A stretch of DNA of 64,000 bases from JADFOJ01 sp041580235 (GCA_041580235.1 JBFGEG010000001.1:62001-126000), one strand, 5' to 3'; positions 44,445 to 53,403 are shown, counted from the stretch's first letter. The notes: generated by a model not told the origin, from the letters alone. Program-made: numbers and translations.

Positions 44445-46171
44445 CCCCCGGCGATCCATCGTACGTTCACCTCGGCGGCGAAGAACCGCTGATCGGGACG
44501 ACCATCGACCGGTTCTTCCGGGAGGCCGCGGTCCGCTTCGCCCGACATGAGGCGGTGGTCTCCGTCCCGCAGCGCCGCCGTCTCACCTACGGCGAGCTCG
44601 ACGAGCAGGTCGAGCACTTGGCGCGGGGTCTCGTCGGACTCGGCCTCACCCCCGGCGAACGTGTCGGCATCTGGGCCACTCAGAACATCGAGTGGGTGGT
44701 CCTTCAGCTGGCCACGACGCGAGTCGGCGCGGTGCTGGTCAACATCAACCCCGCCTACCGCATCTCGGAGCTGCGGCACGCCCTCGAGCTGGCCCGCGTG
44801 CAGACGCTGGTGCTCATCCCCAGCTTTCGCACCTCCCGGTATGCCGACATGGTCTGCGAGCTCTGTCCGGAGGCCCGTGACCTGGACCCCGAGTCGTTTG
44901 CCCGGCGCGGCGGCTCGACGCTGGCGGCCCTGCGGCGTGTCGTCGTCTACGACCCGCAGGACGCCGCCGCCACCCGCAGGCCCGCGGCGGGAATCACGAC
45001 CTGGGCCGAGGTCATCGCGGCCGGACGCGACGTCACCGACGAGCAGATGGCGGGGCGTGCCGCCGCCCTCGATCCCGACGACCCGATCAACATCCAGTTC
45101 ACTTCCGGCACCACCGGCTTTCCCAAGGCCGTTGTGCTCACCCACCACAACATCCTCAACAACGGGTGGTTCGTCGGGCACGTCATGCGGCTGACGGAGG
45201 CCGATCGCGTCTGCGTCCCCGTTCCGTTCTACCACTGCTTCGGGATGGTCGTGTCCAACCTCGCGTGTCTCACCCACGGGGCGGCGATCGTGATCCCCGC
45301 CTCGCACTTCGAGGCGGGGGCGACACTGGACGCGATCCAGAGCGAGCGCTGCACGGCGGTCCACGGCGTGCCGACGATGTTCATCGCCGAGCTGGAGCGG
45401 CCGGACTTCGGCGACCACGACCTTTCGAGCCTGCGGACCGGCATCATGGCCGGCGCTCCCTGCCCGCCCCGCCTGGTTCGGCGGGTCATGGAGGACATGG
45501 GCTGCCGGGAGATCCTCATCGGCTACGGCATGACCGAGACGTCTCCGGTCACGCACATGACGCGGCCCCGAGACCCCTTCGAGAAGCGTACCGAAACGGT
45601 CGGGACAAACCTGCCTCACCAGGAGGTCAAGATCGTGGACCCCGGCACCGGCCGCACGGTGGCCCGCGGCGAGCCGGGCGAGGTGTGCTTCCGCGGTTAC
45701 CACGTGATGCGCGGCTACTTCGACCAGCCGGAGGCGACGGGGCAAGCCATCGACGACGCGGGCTGGATGCACTCGGGCGACCTCGGCGTCCTCGACGACG
45801 ACGGGTATCTCCGCATCACCGGACGGCTCAAGGACATGATCATCCGCGGAGGCGAGAACATCTATCCGGCCGAGATCGAGGCGTTCTACTACGAGCACCC
45901 CATGGTCGCCCAGGCCGCGGTCTTCGGCGTGCCCGACCCGAGGATGGGCGAGGAGGTCGGGGCCTGGATCAAGCTGCGGGATGGCGCCTCCGCGGACCCC
46001 GACCAGCTCCGGGCGTACGCCAGAAGCCGTATCGCGCACTACAAGGTCCCTCGCTACATCTGGATCGTCGACGAGTTCCCCATGACCGTCACGGGCAAGA
46101 TCCAGAAATTCCGTATTCGGGAGACGGTCGCCCGGTGGCTCGACGTCTCGGCGCCGGCGAATACGGGGTGA
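44441..46171 (+). CDS. Fatty-acid-type acyl-CoA ligase (AMP-binding family)
   Basis: 576 residues from GTG 44441, whose first bases overlap the preceding stop (GTGA). Family motifs are in order: FTSGTTGFPKAVVLTHHN (ATP loop), PVPFYHCFGMV, GYGMTETSPVTHM, GEVCFRGYHVMRGYF, the hinge GRLKDMIIRGGENIYPAEIE and the C-terminal catalytic Lys in TGKIQKFRIRE. It activates a carboxylic acid as an adenylate and transfers it to CoA. Length and HNNG-type segments fit medium or long-chain substrates, but chain length cannot be fixed. A much longer in-frame extension upstream is excluded because it overlaps the well-supported gene at 42783. Confidence 0.93.
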   Translation: MTPGDPSYVHLGGEEPLIGTTIDRFFREAAVRFARHEAVVSVPQRRRLTYGELDEQVEHLARGLVGLGLTPGERVGIWATQNIEWVVLQLATTRVGAVLVNINPAYRISELRHALELARVQTLVLIPSFRTSRYADMVCELCPEARDLDPESFARRGGSTLAALRRVVVYDPQDAAATRRPAAGITTWAEVIAAGRDVTDEQMAGRAAALDPDDPINIQFTSGTTGFPKAVVLTHHNILNNGWFVGHVMRLTEADRVCVPVPFYHCFGMVVSNLACLTHGAAIVIPASHFEAGATLDAIQSERCTAVHGVPTMFIAELERPDFGDHDLSSLRTGIMAGAPCPPRLVRRVMEDMGCREILIGYGMTETSPVTHMTRPRDPFEKRTETVGTNLPHQEVKIVDPGTGRTVARGEPGEVCFRGYHVMRGYFDQPEATGQAIDDAGWMHSGDLGVLDDDGYLRITGRLKDMIIRGGENIYPAEIEAFYYEHPMVAQAAVFGVPDPRMGEEVGAWIKLRDGASADPDQLRAYARSRIAHYKVPRYIWIVDEFPMTVTGKIQKFRIRETVARWLDVSAPANTG

Positions 46172-46182
46172 TTTCCCTCTGG
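46165..46182 (+). promoter_or_regulatory. Island box, weak copy (GGG-N4-TTCCCT) before the dehydrogenase
   Basis: GGGGTGATTTCCCTCTGG overlaps the stop of the ligase gene and is 53 nt upstream of the dehydrogenase start. The arms fit except for a final T in place of C, and TGG follows at the usual place. No convincing -10 lies 26 nt downstream (CAATGG), so this is a low-confidence member. Confidence 0.3.
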
Positions 46183-46235
46183 ACGTTGGCACGCAAATGT
46201 GACCCAATGGGAGGGACGTCTTGGAGAGGCAGTTG

Positions 46236-47378
46236 ATGACCACGGCAACGACACCGGAGACGGCGGCCGCGATGTTCACTGCCTCCGGCGCGCCGGTCGG
46301 TGACGAGCTCGGGCCGTCCAAGATCGTGCACCTCTACGATCCGGCGACCGGCATGCGTGGCATCGTGGCCGTGGACAACACGGCCTGCGGGCCGTCGATC
46401 GGCGGGGTGCGGATGGCCGTAGACGTCACGGCGGAGGAGGTCTTCCGCCTCGCGCGGGCCATGACGCTCAAGAACGCCGCGGCGGGTCTCCCCCACGGCG
46501 GTGGGAAAGCGGGGATCGTGGCCGATACGCACGCGGCCGACAAGGAGCGGCTTGTCCGGGCCTTCGGACGGGCCATCCGCGACCTCGTGGAGTACATCCC
46601 CGGCCCCGACATGGGTACCGACGAGGTGTGCATGGGTTGGCTGCTCGATGAGATCGGTCGCGCCGTCGGGCTGCCCCGCGTGCTCGGCGGCATTCCCCTC
46701 GACGAGCTCGGCGCCACGGGATACGGCCTCGCCCAGTGCGCGGAGGTGGCGGCGCCCCTGTGTGGGCTCAAACTCGATGGGGCCGCCGTCGTCGTCGAGG
46801 GGTTCGGCAACGTCGGCCGGCACGCAGCGCGTTGTCTCGAAGAGAAGGGAGCGAAGCTCATCGGGGCGAGCGACAGTCGGGGAGCCGTCTACGTCTCGAA
46901 CGGCATCCCCGTCGAGGAGCTCGCCGCGATCAAACAGGAGTCCGGAAGCGTGGTCGCCTGCGGCAAGGGACAAAGGCTCTCGCACGCCGATCTCTTGATC
47001 CTGGCGTGCGATGTCCTGGTTCCGGCGGCCCGCCCGGACTCCATACATGCCGACAACGCCCGGGCCATCCAGGCCAGGCTCATTCTCCAGGGGGCCAACA
47101 TCCCGGCCACCCCGCGCGCCGAAACCATTCTTCACGAGCGAGGCGTGGTCTCGGTGCCGGACTTCATCGCCAACGCGGGCGGCGTGATCTGCGCCTCGGT
47201 CGAGTACCACGGTGGATCCGAGACTGACGCCTTTGCCCGGATTGCGGAGAAGATCCGCCGCAACACGGCCGAGGTGCTCGAGCACAGCCGGCGGGACGCC
47301 GTCGAGCCGCGACAGGCGGCGGTCGCTCTGGCCCGCCGACGCGTCCTGGAAGCGATGAGCTTCCGCGTCGCCAGCTGA
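46236..47378 (+). CDS. Glu/Leu/Phe/Val dehydrogenase
   Basis: 380 residues; ATG 46236 follows GGAGAGG by 6 nt. It catalyses NAD(P)-dependent oxidative deamination of an amino acid or the reverse. The substrate-binding glycine-rich stretch contains the catalytic Lys91 (GLPHGGGKAGIV), and the conserved GPDMGTDEVCMGWL follows. The Rossmann motif is VVVEGFGNVGRHAARCL, and VPDFIANAGGVICASVEY is near the end. Size is between leucine and glutamate dehydrogenases, so substrate is unassigned. It ends 135 nt from the convergent Usp gene, with a hairpin between. Confidence 0.92.
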   Translation: MTTATTPETAAAMFTASGAPVGDELGPSKIVHLYDPATGMRGIVAVDNTACGPSIGGVRMAVDVTAEEVFRLARAMTLKNAAAGLPHGGGKAGIVADTHAADKERLVRAFGRAIRDLVEYIPGPDMGTDEVCMGWLLDEIGRAVGLPRVLGGIPLDELGATGYGLAQCAEVAAPLCGLKLDGAAVVVEGFGNVGRHAARCLEEKGAKLIGASDSRGAVYVSNGIPVEELAAIKQESGSVVACGKGQRLSHADLLILACDVLVPAARPDSIHADNARAIQARLILQGANIPATPRAETILHERGVVSVPDFIANAGGVICASVEYHGGSETDAFARIAEKIRRNTAEVLEHSRRDAVEPRQAAVALARRRVLEAMSFRVAS

Positions 47379-47408
47379 GCGACGACAACAGCCCCATCAC
47401 GCGTGACG

Positions 47409-47431
47409 GCGCCCGTGCTCAAGACGGGCGC
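47409..47431. terminator. Hairpin between convergent dehydrogenase and Usp genes
   Basis: GCGCCCGT (47409-47416) pairs with ACGGGCGC (47424-47431) around a 7-nt loop, in the gap between two convergent genes. The flanks lack a long T run on either strand, so it is a modest bidirectional candidate. Confidence 0.5.
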
Positions 47432-47513
47432 TGTCCTTGGTGAAGACAATGGCACACCAAGGGAGTGCACCTGGCAGATGCCTCCGGCCGTGGCCTGCGA
47501 CGAGAACGTCTCC

Positions 47514-48341
47514 CTACTGTGCCAGGAACAGCGGGATCTGCGCGTTGCGGATCGCGTGCAGCGCCGTGTCGCCCATGATCTGCCTGAAGATCCGCGCCCG
47601 GCCCGACGAGCCCATGACGATCAGGTCCGTCTCCGTCGCCGCGGCGTGCTCAAGCAGACGCTTGTGGGCCGGACCCTCGATCCACTCGGTCTCGGGTTCG
47701 TAGCCGTGCGTCCGGCAGTACGCGGCGGCATCGGCGAGGAGCTTCTCCGCGTCCGCCTTCTCCAGCTCGAAGCAGACGAGCCGCACCTTCATCCCCGGCC
47801 ACAGGTGCATTTGCAGGAACCGCTTCATCGCCTTCGCTGACGCCATCGAGCCGTTGTAGGCGATGAGTACGCGCTCGATGAGCTGGTATTCGGGAGCGAC
47901 CGCGAGGATCGGGCGCACCCCCTCCCGGATGAGCCTGATGATCACGTCATCGGGCTTGTGGAGGATGTCATACTCGAACAGGCCCTGAATACCGGCGATG
48001 GTCAGATCGTGATACCGCCATAGCGAGATGAGGTGGTCGAACGGCTCTCCCAGCTCCCGGTGCACGGTGTATTGGACCTGCTCCTGCGAGCACACCGTCT
48101 CGAAGTGGCGGATCGCCTCCTCGATGCGCCCGGTGGTCACACGGTACCGATGCTCGACCAGGCCCTTGGCCGAGGCGGCCGCCCCGATCGGCACGGGGCC
48201 CACGTTCTCGACCGAAGCCACGTCGACGTCGGTCACGCCGGCGATCTCGGCCCCGTGCTGATGAGCCAGCTCCACGGCGTACCGGACCGCGGCCTCCGTG
48301 TATCGCGTCCCGCTCAACGCTACCAGGATTCGCCTGATCAT
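47514..48341 (-). CDS. Universal stress protein, two Usp domains
   Basis: 275 residues with two UspA folds. The first begins MIRRILVALSGTRYTEAAV, and its ATP loop is not clear. The second begins RVLIAYNGSMASAKAMKRFL and ends with the ATP-binding pattern G-2x-G-9x-G (MGSSGRARIFRQIMGDT), although the last position is Asp where Ser or Thr is usual. Tandem Usps are hallmark members of the DosR hypoxia regulon in mycobacteria. It lies 19 nt after the second Usp gene on the same strand, so they form an operon driven from the promoter region at about 49486-49532. Confidence 0.92.
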   Translation of the reverse strand: MIRRILVALSGTRYTEAAVRYAVELAHQHGAEIAGVTDVDVASVENVGPVPIGAAASAKGLVEHRYRVTTGRIEEAIRHFETVCSQEQVQYTVHRELGEPFDHLISLWRYHDLTIAGIQGLFEYDILHKPDDVIIRLIREGVRPILAVAPEYQLIERVLIAYNGSMASAKAMKRFLQMHLWPGMKVRLVCFELEKADAEKLLADAAAYCRTHGYEPETEWIEGPAHKRLLEHAAATETDLIVMGSSGRARIFRQIMGDTALHAIRNAQIPLFLAQ

Positions 48342-48360
48342 GGCTCCGCCTTTCCCGGTC

Positions 48361-49293
48361 TCAGATGACCGCTGCCTCTTCCGAGAGCCGCACCGGAGCC
48401 GACACTTCGGGGTGCCGCACGGTCAGCACCGGGCACGGGGCGTGGTGCAGAACCCGCTCGGCGACGCTGCCCAGCAGCATCCGCTTGAGGCCCGAGCGGC
48501 CGTGAGTCCCCAGCGCGATGAGGTCGGCGCCGAGCGCCCTCGCCTCATTCTCAATGACATGGGCGGGGTAGCCCTGGCGGAGCGTGGTCTCGACATCCAC
48601 GTCGTCGCCGGCCAGCGCGGCCGCCGCACTCGCCAGAAGGGTCTCGGCCTGGTCGATGGCGTCGTCGGCCGGATTGATCGGCACCCCGGACCACGCATAC
48701 TCGTACTGGACGAGCGGCTGCCATGCGTGGAGCAAGACGATCCGGGGCCGCGGCGGCAGCGCGCGGGCGAACCGCACGGCGCAGCTCGTGGCCAGCGCGG
48801 CTTCCTCCGAGAAGTCCGTGGCGACCAGCACTGTCCGGATGGTCGTCTCGCGGCCGGCGTCCCCGGGATGGACGGTGAGCACCGGCGCGACGGCGGTGCG
48901 CAACACGCGGTCGGCCCGGCTACCCAGCAACGGCGGCGCGTACGCCGTCTGACCGCGGGAGCCGATGACGATGAGATCGGCCTGCCTCTCCCGTTCCGCC
49001 TCGGTGATGACCTCCCACGGCTTGCCGTGCTCGAACCGGCTCGACACCTCGACGCCGGCCTGCCGGACGGTCTCCTCGAGCAGTGTCAGGCTTCTCGTCA
49101 GCTCCTCCTGGAGGGCCACCGGCATCGACTGCATCGAGACCGCCTCCACCGCATGGATCACCTCGATCCGCGCGCCGTGACCCCGGGCGACCTCGGTTGC
49201 CCACTTCAGGGCCGCGGTGGCGGTCTTGGAGAAGTCGGTGGCGACGAGGATCGTACGGAAGCGCTGCGGCTCTCCGGCTGGCGTCTTGGTCAT
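48361..49293 (-). CDS. Universal stress protein, two complete Usp domains
   Basis: 310 residues. GAGGAG lies 7 nt before ATG 49293. Domain 1 begins RTILVATDFSKTATAALKWA and has the ATP loop GSRGQTAYAPPLLGS. Domain 2 begins RTVLVATDFSEEAALATSCA and has GTHGRSGLKRMLLGS. Both match G-2x-G-9x-GS, so both should bind nucleotide. It is the first gene of the two-Usp operon. A GGG-N4-TTCCCC box and a TAATAC -10 candidate lie 193-239 nt upstream on its strand. Confidence 0.94.
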   Translation of the reverse strand: MTKTPAGEPQRFRTILVATDFSKTATAALKWATEVARGHGARIEVIHAVEAVSMQSMPVALQEELTRSLTLLEETVRQAGVEVSSRFEHGKPWEVITEAERERQADLIVIGSRGQTAYAPPLLGSRADRVLRTAVAPVLTVHPGDAGRETTIRTVLVATDFSEEAALATSCAVRFARALPPRPRIVLLHAWQPLVQYEYAWSGVPINPADDAIDQAETLLASAAAALAGDDVDVETTLRQGYPAHVIENEARALGADLIALGTHGRSGLKRMLLGSVAERVLHHAPCPVLTVRHPEVSAPVRLSEEAAVI

Positions 49294-49666
49294 GGCGATC
49301 TCCTCGACGTTGACGGCACCTGACGTGACGGGGGCGCCCGAGCAAACCGTCGGGGGGGCGCGGGCCCGGGCCGCCGACCGTCACATCGCTCGAAGCCAGG
49401 CGTCCGCGGCCGTATGACCGGCTCGGCGCACGGAGCCCGGCGAAAAACGGACAGCGCCGCAGCTGCGGAGCGGTATCGGCATACAGTATTAGGTCAGATC
49501 ACGACGCAACGTGCCATGGGGAAAACGCCCTGTTTGACCCCGTGCACTCCGCGTCACGGTGTACGTTTTCAGACGCGTGCGATGATCGTGCTCGAACGCG
49601 GGCTCGGACCGTCGGACGAGACCTAGAATCGGCGACCGGCGCAAGCCGGACCGGGGGATTCAGACG
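49294..49666. other. 373-nt divergent intergenic region between Usp and sensor-kinase genes
   Basis: No credible gene is present; the small ORFs inside have no ribosome site or conserved sequence. It holds the island box on the minus strand at 49514-49532 with a TAATAC -10 candidate at 49486-49491. Near the kinase there is a TAGAAT-like hexamer at 49624-49629 and a GGGGGA ribosome site at 49653-49658. Because the box is close to symmetrical, it may serve both divergent units. Confidence 0.6.
49486..49532 (-). promoter_or_regulatory. Island box plus -10 before the Usp operon
   Basis: Reading the minus strand, CAGGGCGTTTTCCCCATGG (complement of 49514-49532) fits GGG-N4-TTCCCC-ATGG exactly. Twenty-six nt after the last C comes TAATAC (complement of 49486-49491), the same spacing as at 58114-58160. 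The implied 5' leader to the Usp start is about 185 nt, which is long, so a processed leader or a second promoter is possible. Confidence 0.65.
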
Positions 49667-52114
49667 ATGCTGCAGGAGCACGACCAAGGCACGCCGAGGG
49701 TGCGGCTCGAGGAGGAGCTGGAGGGCGCGCTGGCGCGTTACCGGGCCATCCTCGCCTCGACATTGGACCCCGTGATCACGATCGACGCTTACGGCGTGAT
49801 CCAGGCCGCGAGCGACTCGACCCGGCGGGTCTTCGGCTGGGCGCCGCAGGAACTTGTCGGCCGCAATATCGGCGTCATCATGCCGGAGCCCCACCGATCC
49901 CGGCACGACCATTACCTGTCTGAGTACCGCGCGACGGGCACGACCAGCATTCTGGGGCGGACCCGCGAGTTCGAGGCGGTCCGCAAGGACGGCACCACGT
50001 TTCCAATCGAGCTGGCCGTCTCCCGCGTGGAGATCCCCGGCGCCGCCCAGCCGCTGTTCACCGGCATTCTGCGGGACATCACCGAGCGCAAGCAGGCGGA
50101 GAAGGCGCTGCGGGAATCGGAGCGGCGATTCCGCGAGATCCTGGAAGGCGTCGAGCTGGTGGCGGTCACCCTCGACCGCGACGCGAAGGTCACCTTCTGC
50201 AATGAGTATCTCCTCCGCGTCACGGGGTGGACCCGCGAAGAGCTGCTCGGGCGCAACTGGTTCGAGCTGTTTCTCGCCCCGGAGGTGAGGGCCGCCATCG
50301 GGGAGGTGTTCGACCGGGGCATCGAGCAGGGTGTGATCGAGCCCCACGTCGAGAACGAGATCGTGACGCGGGACGGCCAGCGACGTCTCATCGCGTGGAA
50401 CAACACGGTCCTTCGCGATCCGGACGGAAGCGTCACCGGAGTGACCGGGCTGGGCATCGACATCACCGAGCGCAAGCGGTTCGAGAAGCAGCTGCGGCTG
50501 CTGCAGAGCCTGACGTTCGCCATCGTCAGCGCGGGCGATCTTCAGTCCGCGATGGCCACGGCCCTGGAGCAGATCTGCGACGCCACGGGCTGGGACTACG
50601 GCGAAGCCTGGGTGCCCGACGCCACCGGCGAGCATCTCGAGGACACGCCGGTGTGGCACGCCCGCGATCGTCGGCTCGACGTGTTTCAATCGATGACGCA
50701 GGGCACCCGCTACTCACGGGGCCAGGGCCTGCGGGGACGGGTCTGGGCCTCACGACGCCCCGAGTGGCTGGAGGACCTGACCGATGATGATGTCTTTCTC
50801 CGCGCCAAGGCGGCTGCTCACACCGGACTCAACGCCGGGTTCGCGGTGCCGATTCTCTCCGGCGAGCAGGTGGTGGCCGTGGTGGCGTTCTTCATGAGGG
50901 AGCACCGCGATGAGGACCGGCGTCTGCTCAAGCTTGTCTCGGCCGCGGTCGCGCCACTGGGTCCCGTCATCGAGCGCAAGAAGGCCGAGGACGAGCTGCG
51001 ACGGCACCGCGAGCACCTCGCCGAGCTGGTCACCGAACGAACGCGGGAACTCGAGACGTCCCATGAGCAGCTGCGTCAGGCCGACCGGCTGGCCTCGATC
51101 GGCACGCTGGCGGCGGGGCTGGGCCACGACATGAACAACGTGCTGCTTCCCGTACGCAGCCGGCTCGACGTGCTCGAGGCGGCCACGCTGCCCGCGGAGG
51201 CGGCACTCCAGCTTGACTCGATTCGCAAGTCGGTCGAGTACCTGCAGCACCTCACCGACAGCCTGCATCTGCTGGCCCTCGATCCCACGGATAGCGAGGC
51301 TTCCACGGAGATGACGGGCCTGTCATCGTGGTGGGAGCACGTGAGCCCGCTGCTCGGCCGCAGCCTGCCCAAGCACGTCCGGCTGGCCATGTCGCTGCCC
51401 GGCAACCTTCCCCCCGTGGCCGTGGCCCCGCACCGACTGACGCAGGCCGTGCTGAATCTGCTTGTGAACTCCGGCGAGGCGGTGGGCGACGACGGCAAGG
51501 TGCGTATCTTCGCCGAGCCGGTCGACGGCGGCCGCTTCGTCCGCCTCGGCGTCGCCGACAACGGTCACGGCATGTCCTCCGAGGTCCGGCTCCGGGCCCT
51601 GGATCCGTTCTTCACGACCAAGAGTCGGGGTCTCGGGACGGGGCTGGGCCTGTCGCTCGTCCACGGCATCGTGAAGTCCGCAGGCGGCGACGTGGAGATC
51701 GACTCGGAGCCCGGACGCGGCACGACCATCGTCTTGACACTTCCCACGCACACGTCTGACGTCGAGCATGCCGCGGCTCGAAAGACGCCGCCGCTCGCGG
51801 CGGTGGTGTCGATTCGCGACCGGCGTATCGCGTCGCTGGTCACCACGCTCCTCGGCGCCGCGGGGTTGGAGACGAGATATGATCAGACCGGCGATCCGGG
51901 CTCGAGCGACCTGTGGGTCACGGAGCCGTCGCCGGAAGCCTTGAGGGCGGCCCGGGCGTTTCTCGCGAGGACGGCTCGGAAGGTCGTCGTCGTGGGGCCG
52001 GCGACGCCGGAGTGGAACGAGCTCGCCGCGGTTGTCGGTGATCCGGAGGACTTTGAAGACTTGCGCGGACGCATCAACGAAGCGGCGTCCTGCCTGAGCG
52101 GAGCACGATCATGA
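49667..52114 (+). CDS. FixL-like heme-PAS sensor histidine kinase (PAS-PAS-GAF-kinase-pseudoreceiver)
   Basis: 815 residues, no membrane segment. PAS 1 (about 20-142) matches the heme PAS of FixL: IMPEPHRSRHDHYLSEY and then GRTREFEAVRKDGTTFP. It has His80 at the proximal heme-ligand position (FixL His200) and Arg100 at the oxygen-contacting position (FixL Arg220). PAS 2 spans about 155-275 and a GAF-like domain about 280-430. The kinase core has the phospho-acceptor His487 in GLGHDMNNVLLP, an N box (VLNLLVNSGEAV), DNGHGM and GTGLGLSLVHGI. The last 110 residues resemble a receiver that lacks the acidic pocket. It overlaps the response-regulator start (ATGA). Confidence 0.92.
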   Translation: MLQEHDQGTPRVRLEEELEGALARYRAILASTLDPVITIDAYGVIQAASDSTRRVFGWAPQELVGRNIGVIMPEPHRSRHDHYLSEYRATGTTSILGRTREFEAVRKDGTTFPIELAVSRVEIPGAAQPLFTGILRDITERKQAEKALRESERRFREILEGVELVAVTLDRDAKVTFCNEYLLRVTGWTREELLGRNWFELFLAPEVRAAIGEVFDRGIEQGVIEPHVENEIVTRDGQRRLIAWNNTVLRDPDGSVTGVTGLGIDITERKRFEKQLRLLQSLTFAIVSAGDLQSAMATALEQICDATGWDYGEAWVPDATGEHLEDTPVWHARDRRLDVFQSMTQGTRYSRGQGLRGRVWASRRPEWLEDLTDDDVFLRAKAAAHTGLNAGFAVPILSGEQVVAVVAFFMREHRDEDRRLLKLVSAAVAPLGPVIERKKAEDELRRHREHLAELVTERTRELETSHEQLRQADRLASIGTLAAGLGHDMNNVLLPVRSRLDVLEAATLPAEAALQLDSIRKSVEYLQHLTDSLHLLALDPTDSEASTEMTGLSSWWEHVSPLLGRSLPKHVRLAMSLPGNLPPVAVAPHRLTQAVLNLLVNSGEAVGDDGKVRIFAEPVDGGRFVRLGVADNGHGMSSEVRLRALDPFFTTKSRGLGTGLGLSLVHGIVKSAGGDVEIDSEPGRGTTIVLTLPTHTSDVEHAAARKTPPLAAVVSIRDRRIASLVTTLLGAAGLETRYDQTGDPGSSDLWVTEPSPEALRAARAFLARTARKVVVVGPATPEWNELAAVVGDPEDFEDLRGRINEAASCLSGARS

Positions 52115-52773
52115 AGCAGTCACCGATTCGAGTCCTGTGCGTCGACGACCACTCGTTCCTGATCGAGGGACTCGCCGCGCGATTCGACCTGGAGAGTGAC
52201 CTCGAGTTCGTCGGCTCCCTGCCCAATGCCGAGCGTCTCGTCTCCGAAGTGAAGGAGTCGAGACCGGACATCGTGCTCCTGGATATCGAGATGCCGGGCC
52301 CCGATCCCTTCGAGGCCGCCGACGACCTCCGCCGGCAGTGCCCTGACGTTCGGACCGTCTTCCTGAGCGCCTACGTCCGCGATCACTACATCAGCGCCGC
52401 GGTCAAGGCGGGCGCCTGGGGCTACTTTTCCAAGAGCGAGGACGCGGACACCATTGTCAAGGGCATCCGCCGGGTGGCGGGGGGCGACTTCGCGTTCAGC
52501 CCGAAGGTCCAGGAGCGTTGCCGGCCGGCCCGCGGCGCCAAGCGAGGCCAGGTCGTGCCGCCGTCGAGCAAGCTCGAGGCACTGACGTCCAGGGAGCAGG
52601 AGGTGCTGCGGATGATCGGCAAGGGTCTCACCCGCAGCGAGATCGCGGAGACGATGTGCCGCAGCCCCAAGACGATCGACGGGCACCGCGAATCGATCAT
52701 GGAGAAGCTCGCCATCCACGATCGCGCGGAGCTGGTGCGCTTCGCGATCCGGGAGGGCCTGGTCGAGGTCTGA
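52111..52773 (+). CDS. NarL/FixJ/DosR-type response regulator
   Basis: 220 residues, starting in the kinase stop codon (ATGA). The receiver has the acidic pair Asp12-Asp13, phospho-acceptor Asp58 (DIVLLDIEMP), Ser in FLSAY and Lys in YFSKSE. The LuxR-type helix-turn-helix is LTSREQEVLRMIGKGLTRSEIAETM, then SPKTIDGHRESIMEKL. NarL-family regulators bind short inverted repeats as dimers. I infer it binds the GGG-N4-TTCCCC box repeated through the neighbourhood. A copy lies just downstream of this gene at 52784. Confidence 0.94.
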   Translation: MKQSPIRVLCVDDHSFLIEGLAARFDLESDLEFVGSLPNAERLVSEVKESRPDIVLLDIEMPGPDPFEAADDLRRQCPDVRTVFLSAYVRDHYISAAVKAGAWGYFSKSEDADTIVKGIRRVAGGDFAFSPKVQERCRPARGAKRGQVVPPSSKLEALTSREQEVLRMIGKGLTRSEIAETMCRSPKTIDGHRESIMEKLAIHDRAELVRFAIREGLVEV

Positions 52774-52783
52774 ACGGATGATC

Positions 52784-52799
52784 AGGGCCGATTCCCCAT
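52784..52799 (+). promoter_or_regulatory. Island box before the cupin gene
   Basis: AGGGCCGATTCCCCAT fits GGG-N4-TTCCCC exactly and shares the core CCGATTCCCCAT with the copy at 58114. An A/T-rich stretch, CACAATAAGAA at 52821-52831, lies at the -10 distance (24-29 nt after the box). It sits 11 nt after the response-regulator stop, so it is likely a promoter for the cupin/HPF/baeRF genes. Confidence 0.65.
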
Positions 52800-52909
52800 T
52801 TCCCTCGGCCCGCGGCCGCGCACAATAAGAACGGGTGCCACCGGTACCGCCGCGACCCGATCTCGCATCGGGCGTCTCCACGTGACACCTTCTCAGCGCG
52901 GAAAGCACC

Positions 52910-53239
52910 ATGGTGACCGCCACTCACCAGACCCTGCAGACGACCGGATGGAAGAAGCTCTCGGAGCTGCCCGGCGCCGGCGACGTGAGGATGCTGCGCG
53001 ACGAGCCTCCGTGCGGACCGCGGACCATGGTCGCCCGGGTGCCCGCCGGCGGCCGGATCGCGGCGCACTGCCCGCTGGCGACCACCCAGCACCTCGTCCT
53101 CGACGGCGAGTACGAGTGCGGGGGCAGGCTGTTCCCCCGCGGGACCTACCGACTGCTGCCCGCGGGCGAAGAGGTCGCGCCCATCGTGACGGCCGGGGGC
53201 GTCACCATCCTCGTCATCGAGGACCCGCTCGACGACTGA
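52910..53239 (+). CDS. Small cupin-domain protein
   Basis: 109 residues with a single cupin fold. MVARVPAGGRIAAHCP is motif 1 with few metal ligands (one His), then QHLVLDGEYECGGRLFPRGTYRLLPAGEEV, the usual PxGxxH-type second motif degenerate. ILVIEDPLDD ends it. Such cupins often sense or bind small molecules; metal binding may be weak here. It follows the regulator gene and its box and precedes HPF. Confidence 0.75.
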   Translation: MVTATHQTLQTTGWKKLSELPGAGDVRMLRDEPPCGPRTMVARVPAGGRIAAHCPLATTQHLVLDGEYECGGRLFPRGTYRLLPAGEEVAPIVTAGGVTILVIEDPLDD

Positions 53240-53292
53240 GAGGGCCTGGTGGCCGCCGAGCCCCCACCCCCGCCAGGCCCCGACCGCCGATC

Positions 53293-53308
53293 GGGGCGAG
53301 ATTCCCGG
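53293..53308 (+). promoter_or_regulatory. Possible weak island box before hpf
   Basis: GGGGCGAGATTCCCGG lies 96 nt upstream of the HPF start. It has five bases between GGG and TTCCC and lacks the fourth C, so it is a poor match. It may be a diverged copy, or chance; the cupin promoter could serve hpf instead. Confidence 0.25.
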
Positions 53309-53403
53309 TGCATTCGACGTCGTTTCCCGCAAGACTTGTGGAGGTCGCCCGGGGGCTGCACGGGCCGGGCGTCGGCGTCGCGCACGGTCGTCAGGAGAAG
53401 GTC

